Shown: one piece after another, positions 35,142 through 42,609 of the stretch
Layout of the letters: every line of letters begins with the position of its first letter
How positions within the stretch are numbered: position 1 is the stretch's first letter
Assembly: GCA_902786665.1 (NCBI GenBank)
Contig: CADADN010000016.1
Coordinates: forward strand, 1 to 64,000
Direction of reading: 5' to 3'
Length of the DNA: 64,000 nt
From: an uncultured Prevotellaceae bacterium
GTDB taxonomy: Bacteria; Bacteroidota; Bacteroidia; Bacteroidales; Bacteroidaceae
Translations under genes and position numbers: made by a program
Notes under the pieces: generated by a model
The model's database searches: none
Seen by the model: the letters and a program-made list of their open reading frames with translations, nothing else
What the model was told of the DNA's origin: nothing

Positions 35142-35801
35142 TCATTCCATTTTTGGCAGTTTCTTCGCTGGCCAGCCATAGTCTTGATACATGTTGACAT
35201 CAAGGTTGTGCTTGTTGGCATAAACGGCCAATCCGTCGGCCCTCAGCCTTTCACGTGCTTTTTCGTCGCTGTTGATGGTATGGAATGCATCATATTTGTC
35301 ACCGAATATTCTCTTGGCCGATGGCAGGTTGTTGGAGCCGTCCTCCACTTGGTCGAAGCCGGTCACCTCAAACCCCTTTTCTGTTTGGCGGATGTGCATC
35401 AGCCCGGGATGACTGCCGCCGGAAACGCATTTCAGCGTGTCGCCCACTTGATTGTAGTTGAACACCCAGAAGTCGCCCCATACGAGGATGTCTTCCGCAT
35501 TCCGCTCATCTACAGTCACGATGCTGTGGATGGGTACGCAGTGTTCGCCCTCGGCGTAATGCTTGCCTATCTCATTTATTAGATAGCGGTCGATGGCGGG
35601 GAAATAGTTTGTCTCAATGTTTTCCTCGCTGGTCTCTGTTTTCGAATCCGCAGGTTGGTCGTTCACTTTGTTTCCACATGCTGCCAAGGTGGCGAGCAAG
35701 CAAGAGCAAAGCCAAACGTGTTTGAACTTTGCCGAGCGTGAACAGGCTCTACCCAAGGTCGATATGACCAGGGCAGCGAGAGCGATTGGGCTTCTTTTCA
35801 T
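35142..35801 (-). CDS. hypothetical lipoprotein
   Basis: The 219-residue protein carries a lipobox 'LLATLAACGNK' at about residues 35-44, preceded by an unusually long N region ('MKRSPIALAALVISTLGRACSRSAKF'). The mature part contains 'FPAIDRYLINEIGKHYAEGEHCVPIHSIV' and 'GDFWVFNYNQVGDTLKCVSGG'. I recognise no named family. No other ATG exists before residue 130, so either the long N terminus or a non-ATG start is used. It lies 91 bp downstream of the beta-barrel gene's start on the same strand. Confidence 0.75.
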   Translation of the reverse strand: MKRSPIALAALVISTLGRACSRSAKFKHVWLCSCLLATLAACGNKVNDQPADSKTETSEENIETNYFPAIDRYLINEIGKHYAEGEHCVPIHSIVTVDERNAEDILVWGDFWVFNYNQVGDTLKCVSGGSHPGLMHIRQTEKGFEVTGFDQVEDGSNNLPSAKRIFGDKYDAFHTINSDEKARERLRADGLAVYANKHNLDVNMYQDYGWPAKKLPKME

Positions 35802-35986
35802 TGTCGTATGCTTTACATTTCTTGTTTGAGCGAAAAAAGTATGATGGACGTGGGCGTACTTCTATGCAGCCGCCACCTTCATACTCATATGTCGTGTTGT
35901 TTGGGTGTGACTTGGTTTTGCAAGATCTTTATTTTGAAAAGTAATAAAAAACTCCAACCCCATGGCCGGGAAATGGTACATGCAGC

Positions 35987-36193
35987 TCACGTATTCGGGC
36001 TTTTTACTGTGTTCACCACCACGAATTTCTTGAATGGCGGAGGAGTCACTTTGATTACGCTTTCTGCCTTCGCTGTTGTTTCAGCCGTTTCTGCCTTTCC
36101 AACAGCCTTCTTGTCGTTGCTGTTTGCTGTCAATATGGGAATCAACAAGCACCAAAGCACAATGAATGGTTTGCTCTTGATAGCTCTCATCAT
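35987..36193 (-). CDS. small secreted protein, hypothetical
   Basis: The 68-residue frame reads MMRAIKSKPFIVLWCLLIPILTA (signal peptide) followed by a Lys/Ala/Thr/Glu-rich stretch and 'VIKVTPPPFKKFVVVNTV'. A full-consensus promoter 24-53 bp upstream on the same strand is the main support. The opposite-strand frame (154 codons) lacks a promoter and family motifs. Function unknown. Confidence 0.5.
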   Translation of the reverse strand: MMRAIKSKPFIVLWCLLIPILTANSNDKKAVGKAETAETTAKAESVIKVTPPPFKKFVVVNTVKSPNT

Positions 36194-36216
36194 TAGTATT
36201 AATTGGTTTTCTGCGA

Positions 36217-36246
36217 CAAAGATAGTAAACCTTTTCCGATTGGCAA
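36217..36246 (-). promoter_or_regulatory. promoter of the small secreted protein
   Basis: On the minus strand TTG (36246-36244), a 19-nt spacer and TATCTTTG (36224-36217) match the consensus. The predicted leader is under 20 nt. Confidence 0.65.
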
Positions 36247-36428
36247 TGAAAAATCAGGATAAAGAACAATGATTTGTCGCCAACATCTCCATGAGTTGTC
36301 ATTGGTCACACCTGCATGGACTCCACTTGCACATAAGACTTCTGGAGATTGCGACGTTCGTAGACGTAGAACCCTAAACCCTCAAACAACTCAATCAAAT
36401 GTCTTTGTATGTGAAAAAAGCTGTCTGA

Positions 36429-37361
36429 TTATAAAAATGAACTGTTGTGTGATGCGTATTTCCCCTGCCAAAGATCATGCCTTTCCATATATCCCTCTAA
36501 CATATTGGTGAATTCCTGGCTTTTCAGTCCCCATTTGGGAGCCAACACCATTTCTTTAGGCGACAACGTTACAAACCTTTCCAGCAGGATGTTTTCCCGT
36601 AGTCGTGAAATATATTCGGCCAAAAGTGAAATATATTCACTGACCTCGAAAATACGTATGGCTGATTGTTCATGCATTTGGGCAAGCAACGTGCCTTTGA
36701 GAACTTGCAGATGATGTATTTTGAGAAAATGCAGGGGTAGGGAGGATACGACGGATGCCTGTAGGAGACATTCGTTGGCATCCTCGCCGGGCAGCCCAAG
36801 TATCACATGGGCGCCGGTATGGATTCCCCTTGATGCCGTAGCCTCAATTGCTTTTTGGCTGCATGAGAAGTCATGCCCTCTGTTGATGGTGCGCAAGGTG
36901 TGGTCTTTGACACTCTCGATGCCGTATTCCACAGCGACGAAAACATGGCTGCCCAGCTGTTGCAGATAATCGAGCAAAGGTGTGCTGACGCAGTCGGGAC
37001 GCGTGCCAATGATGATACCCGCGACATCGTCTTCCGACAATGCTTCCTCGTATTTCCCGCATAGTGTATCCAAATCGGAGTAAGTATTGCTGTATGCTTG
37101 AAAATAGACAAGATAGCGCATGTCATGGTATTTCCTTCCGAAGAAGGCTTTCCCGTCTGATATCTGTTGGGAGATGGTCTTGCGGGCATCACAATAGAAA
37201 GGACTGAACGAACGGTTGTTGCAGTAGATGCATCCGCCGACGCCTTTCGTCCCGTCTCGGTTGGGGCAGGTGAACCCGGCGTCGACCATGATTTTTTGCA
37301 CGCGAAAAGGGAAGTGCTTTTTCAGCCAATCCCCATAGTCGTTGTATCTTTTTTTGCCCAT
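36429..37361 (-). CDS. TIGR01212-type radical SAM protein (YhcC-like)
   Basis: From ATG 37361 the protein has 310 residues and begins MGKKRYNDYGDWLKKHFPFRVQKI. The radical SAM cluster is 'TCPNRDGTKGVGGCIYC', with the characteristic wide spacing C-x11-C-x2-C. 'GTRPDCVSTPLLDYL' and 'VAVEYGIESVKDHTLRTINRGHDF' are conserved in this family. The molecular function of TIGR01212/YhcC proteins is not firmly established. A -7 box ends only 6 nt before the ATG, suggesting a leaderless transcript. Confidence 0.92.
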   Translation of the reverse strand: MGKKRYNDYGDWLKKHFPFRVQKIMVDAGFTCPNRDGTKGVGGCIYCNNRSFSPFYCDARKTISQQISDGKAFFGRKYHDMRYLVYFQAYSNTYSDLDTLCGKYEEALSEDDVAGIIIGTRPDCVSTPLLDYLQQLGSHVFVAVEYGIESVKDHTLRTINRGHDFSCSQKAIEATASRGIHTGAHVILGLPGEDANECLLQASVVSSLPLHFLKIHHLQVLKGTLLAQMHEQSAIRIFEVSEYISLLAEYISRLRENILLERFVTLSPKEMVLAPKWGLKSQEFTNMLEGYMERHDLWQGKYASHNSSFL

Positions 37362-37366
37362 GGCTG

Positions 37367-37374
37367 CAAAGATA
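37367..37374 (-). promoter_or_regulatory. -7 box of the radical SAM (TIGR01212) gene
   Basis: TATCTTTG on the minus strand is followed by CAGCC and then ATG, so transcription would begin at or next to the start codon. No clear -33 element is seen. Confidence 0.5.
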
Positions 37375-37474
37375 CATCTTTTACACCTAAATAATGGCAT
37401 GTGTCGGAAATAATCTACCAAGAGGGTGGCATATGGGAAGGCAAGATATGGAATTAAAAAACATACATCATTTC

Positions 37475-37505
37475 TTGCCGCTTTCAGGAAAAATGCCTAT
37501 TTTTG
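37475..37505 (+). promoter_or_regulatory. promoter of the Cys-repeat RiPP-like operon
   Basis: TTG (37475-37477, in TTTCTTGC), a 20-nt spacer and TATTTTTG (37498-37505) fit the Bacteroidetes consensus. It predicts a leader of about 235 nt that contains the inverted-repeat element at 37533-37718. Confidence 0.6.
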
Positions 37506-37532
37506 CAGATGAAGAATGGAGCATTTTAACAT

Positions 37533-37718
37533 AAGTAGGTGATCAAAATTAGATGATAGTATTTTATGATTTATTTGGATGCAGATTTTTCTCTCAGACG
37601 AAGGAGCATAGCGGGCTATGTGACTGAGGATGAATGAAAAATATGCGCCAAAGAAACATAAAAGACTATACAACACCTACAAGAATGATAGTAACAGATA
37701 ATTTTGATTACCTACTTT
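37533..37718. mobile_element. MITE-like element with terminal inverted repeats
   Basis: The ends AAGTAGGTGATCAAAATTA (37533-37551) and TAATTTTGATTACCTACTT (37700-37718) are inverted repeats with one mismatch, and weaker pairing continues inward. The 186-bp interior has no coding capacity. I cannot identify a clean target-site duplication, so it may instead be an RNA or regulatory hairpin in the leader. Confidence 0.55.
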
Positions 37719-37747
37719 ACAGTTGGCATCCCTCAAACAATCATCCT

Positions 37748-38320
37748 ATGAAAGAGCAAGAGAAGCACGATGAGTCTCGCAGGGACTTTTTGAAAAAACT
37801 CATCGCCGGAGGATTCACTTTGGCGACGGGACTGTTTATGGGTTCTAAGATAGCCAAGGCCGGGGAAGTCCTCTCCGCCATGGGTGCATGCAGCACGTCA
37901 TACAGTTGTTCTGGCGGGAGTGGCAAATGCGGCACTTCGTATTCTTGTTCGGGCCAGGGCGCCGGTGGCAAGGGCAAATGCGGCTCCTCCTACGACTGCG
38001 CGGGTGGCGGCGGCAAATGCAGCACGTCATACTCTTGTTCGGGCCAGGGCGCCGGTGGCAAGGGCAAATGCGGCTCCTCCTACGACTGCGCGGGTGGCGG
38101 CGGCAAGTGCAGCACGTCATACTCTTGTACGGGCCAAGGTGCCGACGGCAAGGGCAAGTGCGGCTCCTCCTACGACTGCGCGGGTGGCGGCGGCAAGTGC
38201 AGCACGTCATACACTTGTGCCGGCCAGGGTGCCGACGGCCAGGGCAAGTGCGGCTCCTCCTACGACTGCGCGGGTGGCGGCGGCAAGTGCAGCACGTCAT
38301 ACGCTTGTACGGGTAATTGA
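37748..38320 (+). CDS. Tat-exported Cys-repeat peptide, candidate RiPP precursor
   Basis: From ATG 37748 the 190-residue peptide has a twin-arginine signal (ESRRDFLKKLIAGGFTLATG, residues 9-28, with probable cleavage after AKA38). The rest is almost entirely Gly, Cys, Ser, Tyr and Lys. There are ten C-x-x-S-Y-x-C motifs (first Cys48), alternating KCGSSYDC and KCSTSYxC, separated by Gly-rich spacers such as SGQGAGGKG. The 90-bp unit is repeated about four times. The stop is 8 bp before a PqqD-like/radical SAM/SPASM gene, which points to a ribosomally made, radical-SAM-modified product. I know of no named family with this repeat. An upstream in-frame ATG (37634) would fall in the inverted-repeat element and hide the Tat signal. 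Confidence 0.85.
   Translation: MKEQEKHDESRRDFLKKLIAGGFTLATGLFMGSKIAKAGEVLSAMGACSTSYSCSGGSGKCGTSYSCSGQGAGGKGKCGSSYDCAGGGGKCSTSYSCSGQGAGGKGKCGSSYDCAGGGGKCSTSYSCTGQGADGKGKCGSSYDCAGGGGKCSTSYTCAGQGADGQGKCGSSYDCAGGGGKCSTSYACTGN
37971..38310 (+). repeat. 90-bp coding tandem repeat in the precursor gene
   Basis: AGGGCAAATG/AGGGCAAGTG recurs at 37971, 38061, 38151 and 38241, an exact 90-bp period. Copies 1-2 use AAATGC and GGTGGC; copies 3-4 use AAGTGC and GACGGC, so the array has two sub-families. Confidence 0.95.
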
Positions 38321-38328
38321 AAGGTTCC

Positions 38329-39618
38329 ATGAAACTGCTGTTGCCTTCCACCGTCCAACGGATAGACGAAGGAGAGAAAACCATCTTCTTCAATCCCGAC
38401 GTGCCTTCATGGGTCGTCACCGACAGAAACGGTGCCTTGCTGCTCTCCCTTTGCAACGGTTCCTTGACGCAAGAGGAAATGGTCGGATTGCTTGAGGAGG
38501 AATATGGCGGGGAGGCTGCCGACATGGTGGACAGGTTCTTCCGCCATGCCATTGAGTCAAGGTTGTTTGACACCCCTTCTCCCGGTGAAACTCCCATCCT
38601 CAGGAACGAGGGAAGGCTGAGCATCGTGCAGTTTTCCATTTCCCCGTCTTGCAACCTCAACTGCCGATACTGCTATGCCACCGACAGGGAGGAGAGTGCC
38701 CATCCAAGGATGACGCTGGATGACTACAGGCGCGTGGTGGACGAGTTGTGCGAGATGTCGGACATGGTGAAGTTCACCTTGACTGGCGGAGAACCCTTGC
38801 TCAACAAAGACTGCCTCGACATCGCGAGGTACATCAAGGGCAAGGGGCATTACGTAGACCTGTTGACAAATGCCACGTTGGTGGACAGTCGCAACGTGGG
38901 GCGTATTGCCGAGGTGTTCGACATGGTGACCGTGAGCGTGGATGGCAGCAGCGAGGAGTTGCATGAGGCTTTTCGCGGCAAAGGGTCGTTCAAGCGGACG
39001 GAACGCGCCATCGACTTGATGGTGGCGAATGGCATCGACACAAGGTTGTCGATGACCGTCAATCGCCTGAACATCCACGACGTGGCGGCGATGGCTCGAA
39101 AATATGGCAGCCGCTTGAGTTTCGCTCCACTCTTTCCCGCTGGGAATGCGAAGAAGGATCAAGACATTTCCATCACCGGTGCAGAATATTATGAGGCGCT
39201 GCGCCACGCCGAAGGGGTGAATCCCCTTTCGTATTGTGAGTCGTCGCTCGACGAGGCAAGGCATTGTCGCAGCTGCAAGTGCGCCGTGGGCGACAGCGAA
39301 CTGAGTTTCTCTGCCACCGGGGATGTCTATCCCTGCCAGTTGTTGCACTATCCGGAATTTCTTCTTGGCAACATACACGAGAGAGGTGTGTGGGAGATGT
39401 ATGAGCAGTCGCCCGTCGTGGAGATGTGCCGGCGTCTCACCGTTGACAACATCGAGGGGTGTGCCACGTGTTTCCTGAAATACGTGTGTGGCGGGGCTTG
39501 CCGTGCCCGTGCCTTCCATGAGTGTGGCGACATCTGGCAGTCGGGACGTTTCTGCGAATACGAGCGGCGTGCTTTCATCGATGGCATCATCGACATCTAT
39601 TCCCAAAACGTGCTTTGA
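38329..39618 (+). CDS. PqqD-like/radical SAM/SPASM peptide maturase
   Basis: The 429-residue protein has an N-terminal PqqD-like RiPP recognition element (about 1-85: 'MKLLLPSTVQRIDEGEKTIFF', 'LLLSLCNGSLTQEEMVGLL'). A radical SAM core has the cluster CNLNCRYC (Cys108, 112, 115) and 'LTGGEPLLNKD'. The C-terminal SPASM domain has CATCFLKYVCGGAC (C-x2-C-x5-C-x3-C) preceded by 'CRSCKCAVGD' and 'ATGDVYPCQLLHYPEFLLGNI'. Such enzymes install thioether, C-C or similar crosslinks on peptides. The likely substrate is the Cys-repeat protein immediately upstream. ATG 38329 is chosen over the TTG overlapping the precursor stop. Confidence 0.95.
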   Translation: MKLLLPSTVQRIDEGEKTIFFNPDVPSWVVTDRNGALLLSLCNGSLTQEEMVGLLEEEYGGEAADMVDRFFRHAIESRLFDTPSPGETPILRNEGRLSIVQFSISPSCNLNCRYCYATDREESAHPRMTLDDYRRVVDELCEMSDMVKFTLTGGEPLLNKDCLDIARYIKGKGHYVDLLTNATLVDSRNVGRIAEVFDMVTVSVDGSSEELHEAFRGKGSFKRTERAIDLMVANGIDTRLSMTVNRLNIHDVAAMARKYGSRLSFAPLFPAGNAKKDQDISITGAEYYEALRHAEGVNPLSYCESSLDEARHCRSCKCAVGDSELSFSATGDVYPCQLLHYPEFLLGNIHERGVWEMYEQSPVVEMCRRLTVDNIEGCATCFLKYVCGGACRARAFHECGDIWQSGRFCEYERRAFIDGIIDIYSQNVL

Positions 39619-39757
39619 ACTTTTCAGCTTAGCAGGCAAACTGTCGTGCCGCAAAAAGAAACCCACATCGCCAATTGGTTGACACCTTATTATTATATAT
39701 GCCAAGGAAACTTCATTTGCTTTTTTTGATTTGACTATTAAAAAAAGTCATTTTTTC

Positions 39758-39788
39758 TTGCAGAAATAAAAAATAATATCTATCTTTG
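39758..39788 (+). promoter_or_regulatory. outward promoter adjacent to the left inverted repeat
   Basis: TTG (39758-39760), a 20-nt spacer and TATCTTTG (39781-39788) match the Bacteroidetes consensus. It points right into the hairpin at 39794-39833 and, in the present arrangement, faces the 3' end of the recombinase gene with no co-directional gene until 51.8 kb. Confidence 0.65.
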
Positions 39789-39793
39789 CCACG

Positions 39794-39833
39794 AAAACAA
39801 GTGTATCTCCCCGCCGGAGATACACTTGTTTTT
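39794..39833. repeat. left palindromic inverted-repeat site
   Basis: AAAACAAGTGTATCTCC and GGAGATACACTTGTTTT form a 17-bp perfect palindrome around the asymmetric centre CCGCC. The 22-bp part at 39802-39823 recurs as its exact reverse complement at 51571-51592. It can also act as a terminator-like hairpin, being followed by TTTTT. Confidence 0.85.
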
Positions 39834-39995
39834 GAGTTTTTCCGCAACCACCTGGCATTGTCTCAAGTGATGGTTGCTTCCATTCACATTCTATTTTGCA
39901 AAGATAGCAAATATATGGTACAACTCCAAATTTTCTTTCCAAAAATGTTGGCAATTTCTTTTATTTATGACATTTTATTTATTTGGAATCGACAA

Positions 39996-41036
39996 CTAAT
40001 CCTTCTTGTCTTTTAGTAAATTGATTATTCTCTCATTTTCATTATGTATTCTTGTTTCATCAATTGATTTCAAATAAACCTTTGTCATATTTTCTGATGA
40101 ATGACCTAAAGCTTCGCTGATGACACTGACAGGAATGTCAATGGATTTGGCTATGCTTGCCCATGAATGACGTGCCACATACAAGGTGAGTTTTTGTTGG
40201 ATGCTTAGACGGATGCCGATGGTAACAAGATTTTTATTCACTATATATTGAACATGTCGGTATTGATTGCGTTCTCCTTTGCCAACGGTATGGATGATGG
40301 GAAGCAAATAGGTGTCGTTAAATGCCTCATAGCTATCTACAATTTGTTGCATGGCGGGCTCCCATTTGACAGAGAGATTTTGTCCTGTTTTTTTTCTAGA
40401 ATAATACAAGATCCCGTTATTGATGTCGCTTTTTTTCAAATATGCCATATCTACAAAAGCCATTCCCCGAGTATAGAAACTGAACAGAAACAAGTCGCGC
40501 GCCAATTGCTCCTGCTTGTTTCCTGGGATATAATCTTTGATTTTGCGTATGTCTTGTTGCGAAAGTGCACGTTTCTGGGTTTTTGCCATACCCGTGTAAA
40601 CATGTTCGAAGGGGTGATTGTCTGTTGCCAGTTTTTGTCGGACGGCCCGGAGGTAAGTCGCCTTCAAGATTCTCATATAAAACGATATGGTATTCCAGCA
40701 TACCTTGTTGCTTTTCAAGTATTCCTGATAGTTTATCATCAAGGAATCATTGAAATCCTCAAACAGCAAGGTTTTGCTTTTTAGGAACCGGTTAAAACTG
40801 TGGAATGTGGTGCGATAGGTCTCGGCTGTCCGTTGTCTTCCATTTTGTTTTTTCTCCTTGATCAAAACCTCCATGAAATCTTGGAAAGATTGTTTCTCAA
40901 TGGTTGCAGATGAAGCACAGGTTCCCTCCTCTTTTGTGTTGTCTGTGATACATCTTGCTTCATTCTTTTCGGAGTCGACGAAAATTTTGACAGATTCTTG
41001 ACTTGTGGGAATGTTGATTGTAAGTTCGATTTTCAT
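39996..41036 (-). CDS. tyrosine recombinase (Tsr-type DNA invertase/integrase)
   Basis: The 346-residue protein has an N-terminal SAM-like core-binding domain (about 50-135) and a catalytic domain with Arg190 (FYTRGMAF), Lys215/216 (SRKKTGQ), Arg289-His290 (LYVARHSWAS), His312 and nucleophile Tyr321 (MTKVYLKSID). The usual HxxR histidine is Tyr286, as in Bacteroides 'ARHSWAT' recombinases. Such Tsr enzymes in Bacteroidetes invert promoter or gene segments controlling surface proteins, though some are element integrases. It is the leftmost gene of a minus-strand block bounded by 22-bp inverted repeats. Confidence 0.93.
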   Translation of the reverse strand: MKIELTINIPTSQESVKIFVDSEKNEARCITDNTKEEGTCASSATIEKQSFQDFMEVLIKEKKQNGRQRTAETYRTTFHSFNRFLKSKTLLFEDFNDSLMINYQEYLKSNKVCWNTISFYMRILKATYLRAVRQKLATDNHPFEHVYTGMAKTQKRALSQQDIRKIKDYIPGNKQEQLARDLFLFSFYTRGMAFVDMAYLKKSDINNGILYYSRKKTGQNLSVKWEPAMQQIVDSYEAFNDTYLLPIIHTVGKGERNQYRHVQYIVNKNLVTIGIRLSIQQKLTLYVARHSWASIAKSIDIPVSVISEALGHSSENMTKVYLKSIDETRIHNENERIINLLKDKKD

Positions 41037-41550
41037 ATCTATGAGTTAATTATTAAATAGAAATAGTGTTTGAAAATTAAACTAACAAAGTTGAAAAATA
41101 TTATACATGTAAACTTATTGGATACACTTTTCGTTTTATTACATCTATTATTGTTGGGAACGTATTATCGTACCGCTCCCAAAATAGTCATAGCTACTCT
41201 ATCTTCTAGTTATGTAGGCTCAAGTGTGGTGCAAATGTTGCACATCCACCTGAACATTCCAAAACCCTATATTCAAAAGAGCAACATCATTATAAAAACA
41301 AAATTGAATCCAAATGCGTTGTTATTGCACAACACATGGTTTACAAGTCACATCTCCGTATGAAAGCCAATGGGCTATCTTGCAAATCATAGCTAACAAG
41401 TAATACATATGCTTTTTCAATAAATAATTAGAACTTTACATTTGGTGGAAAAATATTTTTGAAGCACTCAACCAATATGTGGCTTCTACAAGGAAGTCTT
41501 TTGGGACATCGATGAATGCCAGACAGTAGTTATGGCAAATCCATTCCTTC
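41037..41550. other. AT-rich non-coding stretch upstream of the recombinase
   Basis: About 510 bp without a supportable gene. A 97-codon plus-strand frame has no start context, signal peptide or family signature. I found no full promoter match and no copy of the 22-bp repeat here. It could hold the regulatory region of the recombinase. Confidence 0.5.
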
Positions 41551-42078
41551 TTATTGATTCAAATCCATAAGGTCTAAGATGCTGATAAATAATTGCCTTT
41601 TGTCGCTCCACTCTTTATTGCGGAAAGCAAAGCGATGATTGTTGCCGTATTCTAGTAGGAAAGGTTTTTCGGCAGAGAAAAGCTGGCGCAACTGACTTCT
41701 GGTCAGCTTGAAACGTATTCGATTGACATAACCTTTTTTACCCAATTCGCGAAAAAGGAACTCTCCTTGGGATGAGATGGCAACACCTTCAGCGGGTATA
41801 ACAGTAACAAGGCTGTCTGTGATGGGAGTGGTGGAATGTATGGTAGCCGTTAGAGACACAGTGTCTGTAGTGACCAGGCATGATAGGTCGAAAACCAGAT
41901 TCTTCAAAGCCTTGCTGTCGGATGTCTTGGCCATCTTTTGCGGCATGATGAAATAGACCATGCCCTCAGCAGTGAGGTGGGTCTTGTATTTTTTGTGTAT
42001 TTTGGGGATATTTCCCGAAAAGGAGGAGATACACGACAACTGTATGATGGCCAGTAACAATAACCTGAACTTTACCAT
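41551..42078 (-). CDS. hypothetical secreted protein
   Basis: From ATG 42078 the 175-residue protein starts MVKFRLLLLAIIQLSCISSFSG, a signal peptide. The body is beta-rich ('LVFDLSCLVTTDTVSLTATIHSTTPITDSLVTVIPAEG', 'HRFAFRNKEWSDKRQLFISILDLMDL'). I recognise no family. The alternative upstream start (48 bp earlier) has a Pro-rich N terminus and is less likely. It is in the same strand block as the TRL-like gene, 77 bp downstream of that gene's stop. Confidence 0.75.
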   Translation of the reverse strand: MVKFRLLLLAIIQLSCISSFSGNIPKIHKKYKTHLTAEGMVYFIMPQKMAKTSDSKALKNLVFDLSCLVTTDTVSLTATIHSTTPITDSLVTVIPAEGVAISSQGEFLFRELGKKGYVNRIRFKLTRSQLRQLFSAEKPFLLEYGNNHRFAFRNKEWSDKRQLFISILDLMDLNQ

Positions 42079-42154
42079 AGCGATAGGAAGGAAAGGAAAT
42101 GCAGGTGGGCGGACAAATCCACCCACCTTTTGTTAAGAGATTACTAGAAAAAGA

Positions 42155-42475
42155 TTACTCACCATAGACGATGGTGGTGTGCTTGGCATAAATGCCTAAG
42201 ATGTTGGACGTCTCGTAGTCTACGTGGCTGACCTTTTTTATACCACCAGCTTTGGCTGCTGCGTTGATACTGGCGTCACCCGTGGAAACGATGCCCAAGA
42301 TAGAGGTTGCCTCGGCTGTACCTACTTTGGAACCCAGGGTGTTGCTCGTTACCATACCAGGGCTTTTTTGTGACTGATAGACATAGCCCACTTGAACAGC
42401 CTGGTTATTCATAGCACAACTTGTAAAGAGCAGTGCACAAGCGGCACATGCAACACTAATCAATTTTTTCTTCAT
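42155..42475 (-). CDS. TRL-like family lipoprotein
   Basis: From ATG 42475 the 106-residue protein has a lipoprotein signal (MKKKLISVACAACALLFTSC-AM). The C-terminal half 'GTAEATSILGIVSTGDASINAAAKAGGIKKVSHVDYETSNILGIYAKHTTIVYG' matches the TRL-like family (PF13146). These are small predicted membrane-anchored proteins of unknown role, widespread in Bacteroidetes and Proteobacteria. Length is typical. Confidence 0.85.
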   Translation of the reverse strand: MKKKLISVACAACALLFTSCAMNNQAVQVGYVYQSQKSPGMVTSNTLGSKVGTAEATSILGIVSTGDASINAAAKAGGIKKVSHVDYETSNILGIYAKHTTIVYGE

Positions 42476-42609
42476 AGTTTTGAAAATTAGCATATCCATA
42501 GACCTCTTATGGATTGGTTGATAAATAGAACGCTCGTAAGGTCAATGCGTATGCACACGGACGTTATAGAATTGGACTTAAAAAATATCCTGTTGTGTTC
42601 AGATACGAC

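Noticed and set aside
35808-36272. 154-codon plus-strand frame opposite the small secreted protein
   Set aside because: It has no promoter or family signature, and the opposite strand has a full promoter plus a signal peptide.
37884-38660. Arg/Ala-rich long open frames on both strands across the Cys-repeat gene
   Set aside because: They are by-products of the 90-bp GC-rich repeat; only the frame with the Tat signal and Cys motifs has a start, a leader and a matching maturase.
41070-41363. 97-codon frame upstream of the recombinase
   Set aside because: Ordinary AT-rich open frame with no recognisable domain, promoter or secretion signal.
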